Positions 43,508 through 52,559 of a stretch of DNA of 64,000 nucleotides are shown here, one piece after another. Each line of letters starts with the position of its first letter. Positions within the stretch are counted from its first letter, which is position 1. Source of the DNA: Planctomycetota bacterium (GTDB lineage Bacteria; Planctomycetota; Phycisphaerae; Phycisphaerales; UBA1924); the NCBI GenBank assembly GCA_018968885.1, contig JAGWZK010000003.1, positions 172,555-236,554 on the forward strand. Reading direction: 5' to 3'. A program made the position numbers and the translations under genes. Under the pieces are notes generated by a model that saw only the letters and a list, made by a program, of their open reading frames with translations, did no database searches and was not told the DNA's origin.

Positions 43508-44329
43508 TTGCTACCATCAACCCACTCTGTGACCACCGCGGCATCCACAACCCAGACAGGCCCCCTTCACGCGACCGATGCCGCCACCGATACCCCTGCA
43601 CCTACTGCCGCAGCCGCGCTCGCCACCCCAGTGCCACCTGCACCGGCATCGCTTCCATCCTGGAAACGCACGCTTCCAAACGCTTTGACCGCCGCCAGAG
43701 TGGTCATTGCCCTTGCATTTGTGGTCCTGCTGCAATCGTGGCGACCGGCTTCGATCCCGATTCCGCACCCCGACTGGGTGTTGATCTACGCGACGATCCT
43801 GTTTTCAATCGCGGCTATTACCGACATCTTTGATGGCAAGTTGGCTCGAGCATGGGGGGTTGAGTCCAAGTTCGGCCGCGTCATGGACCCCTTTGCAGAC
43901 AAGGTGCTGGTACTCGGCGCATTCATCCTCCTCGCCGGCCCTGATTTTTCTTCACTCAACACGCTGGATCCCAACGGCCGCCGCTTTCACATCAGCGGCA
44001 TTGAGCCGTGGATGGCCGTGGTCGTGCTTGTGCGCGAGCTACTTGTGACCAGTCTGCGCGGCCTCATCGAATCCGGGGGCGGGTCGTTTGCCGCGTCGCT
44101 TGCTGGCAAACTCAAGATGTTCGTGCAATCCGTGGGACTGCCGCTGATCATCCTCATCCTCGCGCTTTGTCCTGTCGGCATCGACACGCCCGGCCGTCTG
44201 ACCGTCCTCATCACGACTTGGATCATGCTCATCGTCACCATCGTTTCCGGGCTTCCATATCTGGTCCGCGGCATACAGGCACTGCGCGATTCGGAACCCT
44301 CTCCGACTCCCAAGCCACCCTCACTCTGA
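43508..44329 (+). CDS. pgsA: CDP-diacylglycerol-glycerol-3-phosphate 3-phosphatidyltransferase
   Basis: Makes phosphatidylglycerophosphate in the inner membrane; up to 273 aa. The start is uncertain (TTG 43508 or GTG 43529), because the first 45 residues are a Thr/Ala/Pro-rich tail without an RBS. The CDP-alcohol phosphotransferase signature is complete: DIFDGKLARAWGVESKFG with MDPFADKVLV following (D-x2-D-G-x2-A-R-x8-G-x3-D-x3-D). Membrane helices surround it. pgpA follows 20 bases later, giving two consecutive steps of phosphatidylglycerol synthesis in one operon. Confidence 0.93.
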   Translation: MLPSTHSVTTAASTTQTGPLHATDAATDTPAPTAAAALATPVPPAPASLPSWKRTLPNALTAARVVIALAFVVLLQSWRPASIPIPHPDWVLIYATILFSIAAITDIFDGKLARAWGVESKFGRVMDPFADKVLVLGAFILLAGPDFSSLNTLDPNGRRFHISGIEPWMAVVVLVRELLVTSLRGLIESGGGSFAASLAGKLKMFVQSVGLPLIILILALCPVGIDTPGRLTVLITTWIMLIVTIVSGLPYLVRGIQALRDSEPSPTPKPPSL

Positions 44330-44349
44330 TTGGCACTCTCATCCGCACT

Positions 44350-44859
44350 ATGAAATCTCAGCCCCTGTGGCCCATCACAACGTTTGGACTCGGCTACTGC
44401 CGCCCGTTTCCCGGGACGTGGGGTTCGATTCCCACAGTGCTGATCGCCGCCGCGCTGATCGGTTTGGGTCACGGCCCGCAGCAGAGTCCATACCTCTATG
44501 TACCCGTCATGCTCGGCGTGCTGATTTTCTTTTCCGCCGCGTGCGTGGTGCAGGGAGATCGCGCTGAGGCGCGGTTTGGAAAAAAAGACCCTTCGCAAGT
44601 GGTGGCTGATGAGACAGCCGGTCAGGCGATTCCCCTCCTTTGGCTTCCCGCCGCCGCTATCGCTACGCCCTTTCAGATCGCCGGGTCTCTCTTCGCGGCG
44701 TTCGTCCTCTTCCGACTCTGCGACATCATCAAACCCTGGCCGATTCGCTCAGTTCAATCAGTGCCCGGTGGCTGGGGCATCCTTGTTGATGACTTGCTCG
44801 CCGGCCTCCTCGCCGCCGGACTGCTTTGGATTGGCTTCTTCATCACTGGAAGCGTCTGA
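44350..44859 (+). CDS. pgpA: Phosphatidylglycerophosphatase A
   Basis: Dephosphorylates phosphatidylglycerophosphate to phosphatidylglycerol; 169 aa, normal length. ATG 44350 gives ITTFGLGYCRPFPGTWGS, the PgpA start region. KKDPSQVVADETAGQAIPL carries the catalytic Asp/Glu cluster. LFRLCDIIKPWPIRSVQSV and PGGWGILVDDLLAGLLAA are further family motifs. Four membrane helices are predicted. It is directly downstream of pgsA. Confidence 0.94.
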   Translation: MKSQPLWPITTFGLGYCRPFPGTWGSIPTVLIAAALIGLGHGPQQSPYLYVPVMLGVLIFFSAACVVQGDRAEARFGKKDPSQVVADETAGQAIPLLWLPAAAIATPFQIAGSLFAAFVLFRLCDIIKPWPIRSVQSVPGGWGILVDDLLAGLLAAGLLWIGFFITGSV

Positions 44860-44982
44860 TTATCGGACTTCAAATATCCCTTGGAGTTTGGGAACGTTTC
44901 TGCGAATCTGTCCGAAAAGTGTCAGCCGGGCGATTCTCGTCCGGTCGTGATTTTGCTCGTCGGAACGGAAAGGGTGGATCTG

Positions 44983-47337
44983 ATGCACGCGCGTTGTCTG
45001 TTGGCGTTGGTTGGTGCCGCCGCTGTGTTGAATGGCTGCACTCGCCAGGTTTCTATTCATGACCTTCGCATCGACGGCTTCGCACCTGCAGAAAAACCCG
45101 CAGGGATCGCTGTGGTACGTGGCGACGATGAATGGGAAGCCGGACCAGCCCCCTACGGATACATCCGCACCGTTGGCGAACCAGTCCCCAATTGGCAACC
45201 CGGTGGCGACATCAACCCAGCCGGCTCACTCATGACCTGGTCTTTCGTCGGCCCTCGCCCCATGTCCAGTGAATACTGGTCCGGTGAAACTGACGCAGGT
45301 GGCCGCCTCTCTGGTATCGCCCCACACCCCACCGATCCCAACATCTGCTACATCGCCACCGCCTCGGGTGGTGTGTGGAAGACCACCAACGGCGGCACCA
45401 ACTGGAATCCCATCACCGATGAACTCTCGATCCTGAACTGCGGCTGGATCACCATCGATCCTTCCAATCCCAACACGGTCTACCTCGGCACCGGCGAATA
45501 CGTCACCGGCTCCACAGGCGACGGCATCTTCCGCTCCACAGATGCCGGCGTGAATTGGACGCGTATCGCAACCGCCGCTCAGGTCGGCAACCAGATCTCC
45601 AAGGTCTTGGTCCATCCCACCAATCCTCAGATCATCCACGTCACCTCCACTGGCGGCTACTACCGCTCCACCGATGGCGGAGCCACCTGGTCGCAACGCA
45701 TCAGCGGTTCCTGCTCGTCGCTCGCGCTTGATTCTGTCAACCCGAACAACGTCTACATCGCCCGCCGCGGCACCGGTATCTACAAGTCCACCGATGGCGG
45801 CACCACCAACACCCTCCTCACCGGTGGCCTCCCCACTTCGAGCTTCACCTACATCTCCCTCACGCTGTGCAATTCCACCCCCGGCACCCTTTACGCCGCG
45901 TTCTGCGCCTCTTCGGGTGGTGGCCTGCTCGGCCTCTACAAGACGACAGACAGCGGCACAACTTGGACACAGAAAACCGCCACTCCCAACTTCCCCTCAC
46001 CCCAAGGAAGTTACAACTGCTACGTCGCCGTCGATCCCGCCAACCCCAACATCGCCTTTGTCGCAGGTGTTGACCGACGCTACGCCGTCACCAGCATCGC
46101 CCGCACCACCAACGGTGGCGATTCATGGACGGAAATGATCACCGCCAACAACGTCCACCCCGATCACCACGTCATGGTCTGGGGCCCCGGCCCCACCATC
46201 TGGGAAGGCAACGACGGTGGCATCTACAAGTCCACCAACGGAGGCGTCAACTGGACCAACCTCAACGCCACACTCGGCGCGGCACAGATCTACCAGATCG
46301 CCGTACACCCCACCTCCACCAACCGCATGCTCGGCGGCACACAGGACAACGGCACACCCGAGCGCACCACCGCTTCACAAAACTGGCCGCAGCTGCAGGC
46401 CGGCGACGGTGGCTTCTCGGTCTTTGATTCCACGAACACCACGACGCGCTACACCACGTACGTCTACGCCACCGTTTACCGCTGGCCCGGAGGCAACGAC
46501 ATCTCCGGCGCGTGGGATTCCGACAGTTCCAACTTCATCGCGCCTCTCGTGGGCGACCCCAACAGCAACACCACTCTATTGCAAGGCACCAATCGCGTGT
46601 GGCGCACCACCAACTCCACCGCCTCCACGCCCACGTGGACCGCGCTCTCCACCGGCGCGCTGCAGTCCGGCACCACCCTGAACGCCATCGCCGTCGCGCC
46701 TGGATTCCCCAGCACCATCTACGCCGGAACCACCGGCGGCCGCGTCTACCAGACCACCAACCTCACCACGTGGAACAACCGCTCCACCGGCCTCCCCTCG
46801 GGCCAGGTCTCCGACATCGTCGTCAGCCCCACTGATCCCAACACCGCCTACGTCTCCTTCTTCAACACCACCGGAGCTCGAGTGCTCAAGACCACCAACG
46901 CCGGAGTCTCTTGGACTGATGCCACCGGCACACTTCCCTCCGGCGTCGCGGCACGCGCCCTTGCCATCGATTGGGCCACCCGCCGCCCCGGCATCTACGT
47001 CGGCTCCGGCGCTGGCATCTGGGCCTCACTCAACGGCAGTGGCAATTGGTTCAAAGACGATGCCTCATTCCCCAACGTCAACGTCGGCGATCTGCACCTC
47101 GCGGCAAACCTCCGCCGCCTCACCGCAGGCACCTACGGCCGCGGCGCATGGCAGGCCACACTCCCCCCCGTCTGCAACGCCGATATCAATGGCGATGGCG
47201 TCCTCGATTTCTTTGACTACCTCGACTTCGTCGCCGCCTTCAGCGCCAACACACCCATCGCCGACTACAACCTCGATGCCGTGATCGACTTCTTTGACTA
47301 CCTCGACTTCGTCGCTGATTTCAGCACTGGATGCTGA
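44983..47337 (+). CDS. BNR/sortilin-like beta-propeller lipoprotein with dockerin-like C-terminus
   Basis: A 784-residue exported protein. ATG 44983 follows GGGTGGA and opens a lipoprotein signal ending AAAVLNGC. The body is built of repeated beta-propeller blades with the sialidase/GH74/VPS10 signature, for example GGVWKTTNGGTNWNPIT, GIFRSTDAGVNWTRI, GYYRSTDGGATWSQ and GIYKSTNGGVNWTNL. Such proteins include xyloglucanases, exo-sialidases and adhesion proteins; catalytic residues cannot be assigned here. The C-terminal 55 residues are two FFDYLDFVA repeats (first Ca loop DINGDG, second DYNLDAVID), ending FSTGC. Having both a lipid anchor and the terminal repeats is unusual. A terminator follows at 47357. 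Confidence 0.82.
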   Translation: MHARCLLALVGAAAVLNGCTRQVSIHDLRIDGFAPAEKPAGIAVVRGDDEWEAGPAPYGYIRTVGEPVPNWQPGGDINPAGSLMTWSFVGPRPMSSEYWSGETDAGGRLSGIAPHPTDPNICYIATASGGVWKTTNGGTNWNPITDELSILNCGWITIDPSNPNTVYLGTGEYVTGSTGDGIFRSTDAGVNWTRIATAAQVGNQISKVLVHPTNPQIIHVTSTGGYYRSTDGGATWSQRISGSCSSLALDSVNPNNVYIARRGTGIYKSTDGGTTNTLLTGGLPTSSFTYISLTLCNSTPGTLYAAFCASSGGGLLGLYKTTDSGTTWTQKTATPNFPSPQGSYNCYVAVDPANPNIAFVAGVDRRYAVTSIARTTNGGDSWTEMITANNVHPDHHVMVWGPGPTIWEGNDGGIYKSTNGGVNWTNLNATLGAAQIYQIAVHPTSTNRMLGGTQDNGTPERTTASQNWPQLQAGDGGFSVFDSTNTTTRYTTYVYATVYRWPGGNDISGAWDSDSSNFIAPLVGDPNSNTTLLQGTNRVWRTTNSTASTPTWTALSTGALQSGTTLNAIAVAPGFPSTIYAGTTGGRVYQTTNLTTWNNRSTGLPSGQVSDIVVSPTDPNTAYVSFFNTTGARVLKTTNAGVSWTDATGTLPSGVAARALAIDWATRRPGIYVGSGAGIWASLNGSGNWFKDDASFPNVNVGDLHLAANLRRLTAGTYGRGAWQATLPPVCNADINGDGVLDFFDYLDFVAAFSANTPIADYNLDAVIDFFDYLDFVADFSTGC

Positions 47338-47356
47338 ATTATCTTGATTCACGTCC

Positions 47357-47390
47357 AACTGCCCCGGCCTTCCGGGGCAGTTTTTGTTTG
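47357..47390 (+). terminator. Rho-independent terminator of the beta-propeller gene
   Basis: AACTGCCCCGG (47357-47367) pairs fully with CCGGGGCAGTT (47372-47382) over a CCTT loop, then TTTGTTTG. It is one of the clearest terminators in the window. Confidence 0.9.
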
Positions 47391-47395
47391 GGGCG

Positions 47396-47417
47396 GCACC
47401 GGTCTCCAGACCGGTGC
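47396..47417. repeat. Perfect 22-bp palindrome, REP-like
   Basis: GCACCGGTCT (47396-47405) and AGACCGGTGC (47408-47417) are perfect arms around CC. It lies in noncoding DNA right after a terminator, the usual place for repetitive extragenic palindromes. Only this copy was noticed in the window. Confidence 0.6.
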
Positions 47418-47742
47418 TGTGTCGCTTCTTCGCCCCCTGGGCGAACGAGAATTGCCAGGGTGCGCAGATCGATCCACCGCAGGTGGGGCGATCCCGCCCC
47501 TGGAAAAGCCACTTCATCTCCTCGCGCACCTTGTGCAGACGAGGCTCGATCCCCTCAATTCGCAACACTTCTCACCCCGCCCACCACTTTCACCACCACG
47601 TTTGGTTGGCAAGTCCCAGAACATGGTTCACAATTCAAGATGACGAATCACTCCGCTGGCCCAAAGACGGGTCAACTCACCCGGCTTACGGAATTCGAAT
47701 ACGGAGAGGCGGATGAATTGTGAATGAACACAGGGGAGTGTC
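47418..47742. other. Intergenic region before the tandem PEP-CTERM-like genes
   Basis: About 320 bases with no convincing gene on either strand; short open frames are Arg/Pro-rich and lack start signals. The promoter of the downstream pair should lie near its right end, where base composition becomes more AT-rich (47630-47740). Confidence 0.5.
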
Positions 47743-48555
47743 ATGAACACTGTCTTGTCGCAAATGGTTGCGATGTGCGCGTCAGTGATAACTGTGTCAC
47801 ACGCTCTCGCTGATGCCACCCCTGCGTATCGCATGGAGAGGTTGTCTGACGGTGCTCGTTCGCTTGTGCTGGTTGAAGGCGATACCGGCGTCTCCCCAGC
47901 AGCAGGTGATCGCGCTTATGACAATTGGCGAGGCCCAAGCTTTTCACCACCCGGAGTTTCGAGATATCGCAGTTCGATTGGGTTCAACGGCAATGAGCTC
48001 GGTGATGATCTGATCTTGAACAGTTGGCAGCCATCAATTGTCAACGACTTGGGCTTCACGATTTACAACGCATCTACCACCGATACGATGACTGCATATT
48101 GGTTACGCATTCGATTCTACGACTCACAGTTCAACTTGATTGGTATTGATGAAGCTTCATACTCCGGGGCGACGATTGCCCCTGGAGGAGGAGCCAAGGT
48201 CTACTCAGATGATGGGTTCTTTGCTGGATACGGCTTCCAAACTCGATCTTCTATGTATATGTAAATGGAGTTCTTCAGGGCAACAGGTGTGAATGCGAGC
48301 GACTTGGGGGCTTTGAATTACGGTCCTATTACCTTCGGTGGCAGTTCTCAATACATCCGCAATATGACAACCGGTCAACTCATCGATCTAGGTGCTGATC
48401 CACAGGCCAATCTCGGCTTCTTTATCGACACTGTCGTCCCTTCCCCCTCCACCGTCTCCCTTCTCGCAGCTTCCTCTCTCCTCGCCCGCCGTCGCCGCCG
48501 CGCACGCAACACCAAACCCGCTCGTGTAGATTACGGAGGCATGGATGATCTCTAA
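47743..48555 (+). pseudogene. PEP-CTERM-like secreted protein interrupted by in-frame TAA
   Basis: One frame runs from ATG 47743 to 48555 except for TAA at 48262-48264, directly followed by ATG. The part before the stop has a signal peptide (to about residue 23, SHALA) and a beta-sandwich body (AYDNWRGPSF, LGFTIYNAST, YWLRIRFYDSQFNLIG). The part after it has QYIRNMTTGQLIDLGADPQ and the sorting tail PSPSTVSLLAASSLLARRRRR split by turn, helix and Arg run. The downstream paralogue (48545-49309) aligns across the stop without a gap, so the frame is broken by one codon. The last 11 bases overlap the paralogue's start. Reinitiation at the ATG would give only an unsecreted C-terminal fragment. Confidence 0.75.
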
Positions 48556-49309
48556 ACACACCAAAGTGCTCGCCTCCTCACTGATTGCGATGTTCTTGCA
48601 GTTCAGGACTGCGATTGCCCAAGATTTTTTTGCCTCTTGGTCAGAATCTTGTTCAGTGAGACACCTCTCCACATTCGCCGCGAACGACCCGTTGCCCGCG
48701 ATCGAGCGAAGCTACGACAACTGGCGCGGCACGAATCGAGGTGGCCAGACCGTTCGCCGTGGCGCGTTGACTACTGGATCGTCTGAGTATGGCGATGATC
48801 TCGTGTTTGCCTCAACTGAGACAGTGAGACTGTCAGATCTTGGATTCACAGTCGCGAATTTGGCAAACAGCGGGAGCATCACAGGGTTCGATTTGCGTAT
48901 TCGTATCTACTCGGCGACGACGATGGAAGTACTGCTCGATGACTTTGCAAACTATGTTCTGATTGGTGGAGGTATTGACCCCGGCAGAGCTGGATACGTG
49001 TTCTCGGAGGGCGGGTTTTTCTTTGGAACAAACACCATCATTTCGACACCCGTGTTCATCACAACCCAAGTCACAAGTGTTCAGGGCATTGATCTATCCC
49101 AAGTTGGTGTGGGCTATGGTGGTCCTATCAACACAGGTTCCAGTTCCTCATTGATTCGTAACTTCACCAGCGGACAGAACATTGATCTGGGTGCGGATCC
49201 GCAGAACAACCTGCTCTTCTTCATAGATAGCGTGGTTGTTCCCTCCCCCTCCTCCGTCTCTCTCCTCGCGGCATCCTCGCTCCTCGCCCTCCGTCGCCGC
49301 AGAAAATGA
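48545..49309 (+). CDS. Secreted PEP-CTERM-like protein, intact paralogue
   Basis: A 254-residue exported protein. The signal peptide ends near FRTAIA (residue 25). The body matches the upstream gene: RSYDNWRGTNRGG, LGFTVANLANSGSITGFDLRIRIYS (in part), SLIRNFTSGQNIDLGADPQNN (in part). The tail is PSPSSVSLLAASSLLALRRRRK in three parts: turn, hydrophobic helix and Arg/Lys run. This marks it for surface processing by an exosortase-type system. Function unknown. It probably arose by tandem duplication with the broken copy. Confidence 0.75.
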   Translation: MISKHTKVLASSLIAMFLQFRTAIAQDFFASWSESCSVRHLSTFAANDPLPAIERSYDNWRGTNRGGQTVRRGALTTGSSEYGDDLVFASTETVRLSDLGFTVANLANSGSITGFDLRIRIYSATTMEVLLDDFANYVLIGGGIDPGRAGYVFSEGGFFFGTNTIISTPVFITTQVTSVQGIDLSQVGVGYGGPINTGSSSSLIRNFTSGQNIDLGADPQNNLLFFIDSVVVPSPSSVSLLAASSLLALRRRRK

Positions 49310-49311
49310 CA

Positions 49312-49342
49312 GAGTTCTGAGTAACGAGTACTGAGTGCTGAG
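49312..49342 (+). repeat. Degenerate heptamer tandem array
   Basis: Four 7-base units read GAGTTCT, GAGTAAC, GAGTACT, GAGTGCT, followed by GAG, just after a gene end. A related array in the opposite orientation lies at 60952-60981, also right after a secreted-protein gene. Confidence 0.6.
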
Positions 49343-49492
49343 AAATCAGGAAGACCCATCAGCCCGGCTACTTGGCCCGGTTGTTTTTCGTAGTCACGCC
49401 CCCCCACGCCGCACCTGCAATAACCACCTCGCGCGCCAAGGGCCCAAAGGGGGTTATCAACCGCAATTCTGCACGTTCCACACTAATTGTGA

Positions 49493-49508
49493 TGTTCCAC
49501 GTGGAACA
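49493..49508. other. parS-like centromere site
   Basis: TGTTCCACGTGGAACA is a perfect 16-bp palindrome that matches the ParB-binding parS consensus (TGTTtCACGTGaAACA) with a symmetric C/G change known from other phyla. It is intergenic, 26 bases before the M28 peptidase start. No parA or parB is in the window. Confidence 0.7.
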
Positions 49509-49533
49509 GGGGGGTACTCCATATCCTCCCCAT

Positions 49534-50613
49534 ATGTCCACGACTCTACTCGCCACCCTGCTGCCCACCGTGCTCACCGCCTCCACCCTCGCACTCCAAC
49601 CCGCCCCAACTCCTGCCCCGACGGCAGCTCAGCACTGCACCATTTCCCCCGACCGCATGCGCGCGGCCATCGCTTCGCTTCCCACCAAGCGCAGCCCCTG
49701 GGGCAGCGACGAACACACCAAAGGCCTGCGCGACACCGAAGAGATGATCATCAAAGAGATGACCTCACTGGGCTACACCCCATGGACCCAGGATGTGAAG
49801 TGGGTTCTTCCCGGTCAACCTAAAGACGCGCCAGATGGACAACCACCCGCCCCGCCCACGCCATGGCGCAACATCATCGTCGATATCGTCGGAACCGATG
49901 CCGCGCTGTCGCGCGAAGTGCTGATCCTCGGTGCCCACTTTGACGCAGTGCCAAAGTCTCCCGGAGCCGATGACAACGGCAGCGGCTTTGCCACGCTCCT
50001 TGAAATCTCCCGGTGTCTCTCCGGCCAGAAGTTCAAACGCTCCATTCGCCTTTGCTACTTCACTCTCGAGGAAGTCGGCCTCCTTGGCGCAGCCGAGTAC
50101 GTCCGCACCACCATGCCCAACTGGCGCGAAAGCAAAGACCCAGCCGACGCGACCAAAACCATTCCCGCCAAAGAGATCGTCATCGGCATGCTGAGCTTGG
50201 AAACCATGGGCTTCTACACCGATGCGCCGGATTCACAGAAAAGCCCGATCAAGAAATCCGAACTCTTCGACCCGCCCACCGTCGGCAACTTCCTCGCCAT
50301 CACCGGCATCGCCCGCTTCAAGGATTTCTCACAGCGGCTCAACACCCTCATGCTCACGCATGAGCCCACGCTGAAAACCGTCGTGGTCGACTTCATGCCC
50401 GTGCCAGTCCCCGACATGATGCGCTCGGACCACCGACCCTTCGTCATGGCCGGCGTCCCCGGACTCATGATCACCGACACCGCCAACTTCCGCAATCCGA
50501 ATTATCACCAGCCGACCGACACCATCGACACGATCGACTTCCCGCGGCTCACCAAGGCCGCCAACGCAATTCTCGGCGCGACGCGCGATATCGCCGAACC
50601 ATCCGAGAAGTGA
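49534..50613 (+). CDS. Secreted M28-family zinc aminopeptidase
   Basis: A 359-residue exported metallopeptidase. ATG 49534 opens a signal peptide (about 1-22, TTLLATLLPTVLTASTLALQ). The catalytic domain has the co-catalytic zinc residues in order: LILGAHFDAVP (His, then Asp), the bridging Asp in GADDNGSGFATLLE, the Glu-Glu in CYFTLEEVGLLGAAEY, a Asp in TMGFYTDAPD, and the final His in NYHQPTDTIDTID. All five ligands are visible, so it should be active on peptide N-termini outside the cytoplasm. The parS-like site lies between its promoter region and the heptamer array. Confidence 0.88.
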   Translation: MSTTLLATLLPTVLTASTLALQPAPTPAPTAAQHCTISPDRMRAAIASLPTKRSPWGSDEHTKGLRDTEEMIIKEMTSLGYTPWTQDVKWVLPGQPKDAPDGQPPAPPTPWRNIIVDIVGTDAALSREVLILGAHFDAVPKSPGADDNGSGFATLLEISRCLSGQKFKRSIRLCYFTLEEVGLLGAAEYVRTTMPNWRESKDPADATKTIPAKEIVIGMLSLETMGFYTDAPDSQKSPIKKSELFDPPTVGNFLAITGIARFKDFSQRLNTLMLTHEPTLKTVVVDFMPVPVPDMMRSDHRPFVMAGVPGLMITDTANFRNPNYHQPTDTIDTIDFPRLTKAANAILGATRDIAEPSEK

Positions 50614-50617
50614 ACAC

Positions 50618-51238
50618 TCACTTCACGCCCGGCAACTTGTCTTTCACACCAAATCGCTTGATCTCTGTCCATTGGGGTGGACCACCGATCAGGTTCTGCG
50701 TGTTCTCTTCGATCATCCATGCGCCCACGCGGCGAGGAATCACCAAGAAACCAAATGCCGTGGTGGCGATCCCTGCATCCTTGCCATCAAACGACGCCGT
50801 CTGGAAGTGAATCTGATCGACGCGCACCAGAACCCCCGCCACAGACTCTGTCACCGACACACCTTCGTACCCGTTGCTGTTCTTTGACTTGCCGGCAAAG
50901 AGGGCCACGACAGCAAACTTGTCAAAGTCGATCTTGGGCCAGGTGACAAAGCCATTGGCGTTCTTCTCCGGCTTCTCACGTGTGTGTTCTGTATAAAGCG
51001 CTTCCCAGGCGCTGGCACTCTCGACCAACTCGACTCTGGGCGTCTGAATCGAGGAGTAACTCCCCATCCATTCCACAGCAACACCGGTCTGCTTGGACAA
51101 ATCGTCGTGCCGCCCTTCGACCTGAGGCCCGGGCCGCGCAGTCTCCGGCTGTCTGCCCACGCCACTCAACAGCGCGAGCCCGCCAGCAGCAACTACCAAC
51201 GAACACGCCAACACGATGCTTGGACCACGACGGAGCAT
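50618..51238 (-). CDS. Membrane-anchored PrcB-like protein
   Basis: A 206-residue protein with an N-terminal signal anchor (about 5-27, SIVLACSLVVAAGGLALLSG). Residues about 70-190 resemble the C-terminal domain of PrcB, a protease-complex subunit: SASAWEALYTEH, PKIDFDKFAVVALFAGKSKN, GYEGVSVTESVAGVLVRVDQ. In dentilisin-type complexes PrcB supports a surface protease. Here the gene is convergent with an M28 peptidase, five bases apart, so an association is possible but not shown. The family match is by eye. Confidence 0.65.
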   Translation of the reverse strand: MLRRGPSIVLACSLVVAAGGLALLSGVGRQPETARPGPQVEGRHDDLSKQTGVAVEWMGSYSSIQTPRVELVESASAWEALYTEHTREKPEKNANGFVTWPKIDFDKFAVVALFAGKSKNSNGYEGVSVTESVAGVLVRVDQIHFQTASFDGKDAGIATTAFGFLVIPRRVGAWMIEENTQNLIGGPPQWTEIKRFGVKDKLPGVK

Positions 51239-51347
51239 GAGGCACCTCCGCAGGATTCATACCTGCGCAGAGAGTCTACCAGCCGAGTACTGATTCAACC
51301 TGTGTGATCGATCAAAGTGACGAACGAGTGACAATGGTGCTCCCCGA

Positions 51348-52529
51348 TCAAAAATCGCGCCCGGCCAAGCCGCCTTGCGTGGCGAGAAATGGAATCGGCT
51401 GACATCCGTACGGACGATCGGCAAGCCGATCTTTGTAGTCGTGGGGCAACACCACTGTGATGCCCGAACCGTCCATTCGGGTGCCGAGCACGAGCAATTG
51501 TGTTGAGGGAGACTGTTGGGAGAACATGCCTGATAGAGAGTGCATGAGCATAGCTTTGTTCGAAGGAAACGTGCAACTATACCTAGGGGCACCTTGATAC
51601 AGCAAGAGGTCGTCGGGAGCCGTTTCCCCTTGCCAATAGGGATTCGGAGCAAATGCGCCGTACGTCAGCAGAAATGGAGATACGAAAGACTCCGACGCTC
51701 TTGATCTCTCGCCGTACTCACCGGGTGTGTCGATGACCGCGCGATCCTGAAAGTAGTGCGGTACAAGTAGATTCGCATAGGTCGAGGATTGACCACCAAA
51801 GTACGACACAGAGTACGGCAGACCCGCGAGCACGACCCCGAGCCACGGCTTCTCTGGAGTCGCCGTGAAAGGGAATTTGTCTCGATAATCGTCGGCATAG
51901 GACATCGTGGCAAGAGAGAGATGATGCAGCACGCTGAGTGTTCGAATTTGCCGAGCCTGGTCGCGTGAACTCGCAAGAGCAGGAAGTACGATGGCGATGA
52001 GAAGACCAATGACCGCGATCACAACGAGAACTTCAATCAGCGAAAATGCTCGCGATGCTCTTGACATTACTTGTTGTGTGACCTGTGGTATCTGAGATCG
52101 AGAAAGAGACTTCCCAGATTCCAGATACACCCAAAATACCAACCCGATCATGCCAACATTTCGAAGAACTCCCGCAACATTCGTGAATTTTCCTGGGAGT
52201 CGTGATCCCAAGCAGCCGCATGACGGAGCTCCCTTGACCAGGATAAACCAAATCAGAACAAAAGTGAGAAGAACTAGGAACGCGATGACGCTTGCAAGAA
52301 CGAGTCGGCTTCTCGGGTTATGCATGAGAAGCACAGCGAGCAGAATCTCAACGCACGCGAGCACCGTAGCTGTTTCGATGAGAGGTTCATGAGCAAGACC
52401 CAGCATTGTGAACACGAACTTTAGCGAGGTCACGATTGCATCTGGATCCACGAACTTGCTAACACCCGCCCAGATCAGAAGTCCCGCTGGCAGTGCAAGC
52501 CACATTCGTATCCGATTCACGTTGTCCAT
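51348..52529 (-). CDS. MauE-like membrane domain fused to a type II pseudopilin-like domain
   Basis: A 393-residue fusion. Residues 1-140 are a four-helix DoxX/MauE-type domain (LALPAGLLIWAGVSKFVDP) with the redox-type pair Cys104-Gly-Cys106 in APSCGCLGS. Residues 155-393 form a complete pseudopilin: RASRA then FSLIEVLVVIAVIGLLIAI with Glu at +5, the usual prepilin peptidase site, followed by a DUF1559-like body (RTLSVLHHLSLATMSYADDY). An internal ATG at 52067 exists but has no RBS, and the frame is unbroken, so a fusion is the simplest reading. It is the third gene of an operon with a Cys-rich secreted peptide. Confidence 0.75.
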   Translation of the reverse strand: MDNVNRIRMWLALPAGLLIWAGVSKFVDPDAIVTSLKFVFTMLGLAHEPLIETATVLACVEILLAVLLMHNPRSRLVLASVIAFLVLLTFVLIWFILVKGAPSCGCLGSRLPGKFTNVAGVLRNVGMIGLVFWVYLESGKSLSRSQIPQVTQQVMSRASRAFSLIEVLVVIAVIGLLIAIVLPALASSRDQARQIRTLSVLHHLSLATMSYADDYRDKFPFTATPEKPWLGVVLAGLPYSVSYFGGQSSTYANLLVPHYFQDRAVIDTPGEYGERSRASESFVSPFLLTYGAFAPNPYWQGETAPDDLLLYQGAPRYSCTFPSNKAMLMHSLSGMFSQQSPSTQLLVLGTRMDGSGITVVLPHDYKDRLADRPYGCQPIPFLATQGGLAGRDF

Positions 52530-52559
52530 GTTGCTGTTCCAACTGTGAATGAGCAGATT

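Noticed and set aside
49454..49462. TTATCAACC as a DnaA box near the parS-like site
   Set aside because: Single isolated match with two differences from the consensus; no cluster of boxes and no dnaA gene nearby.
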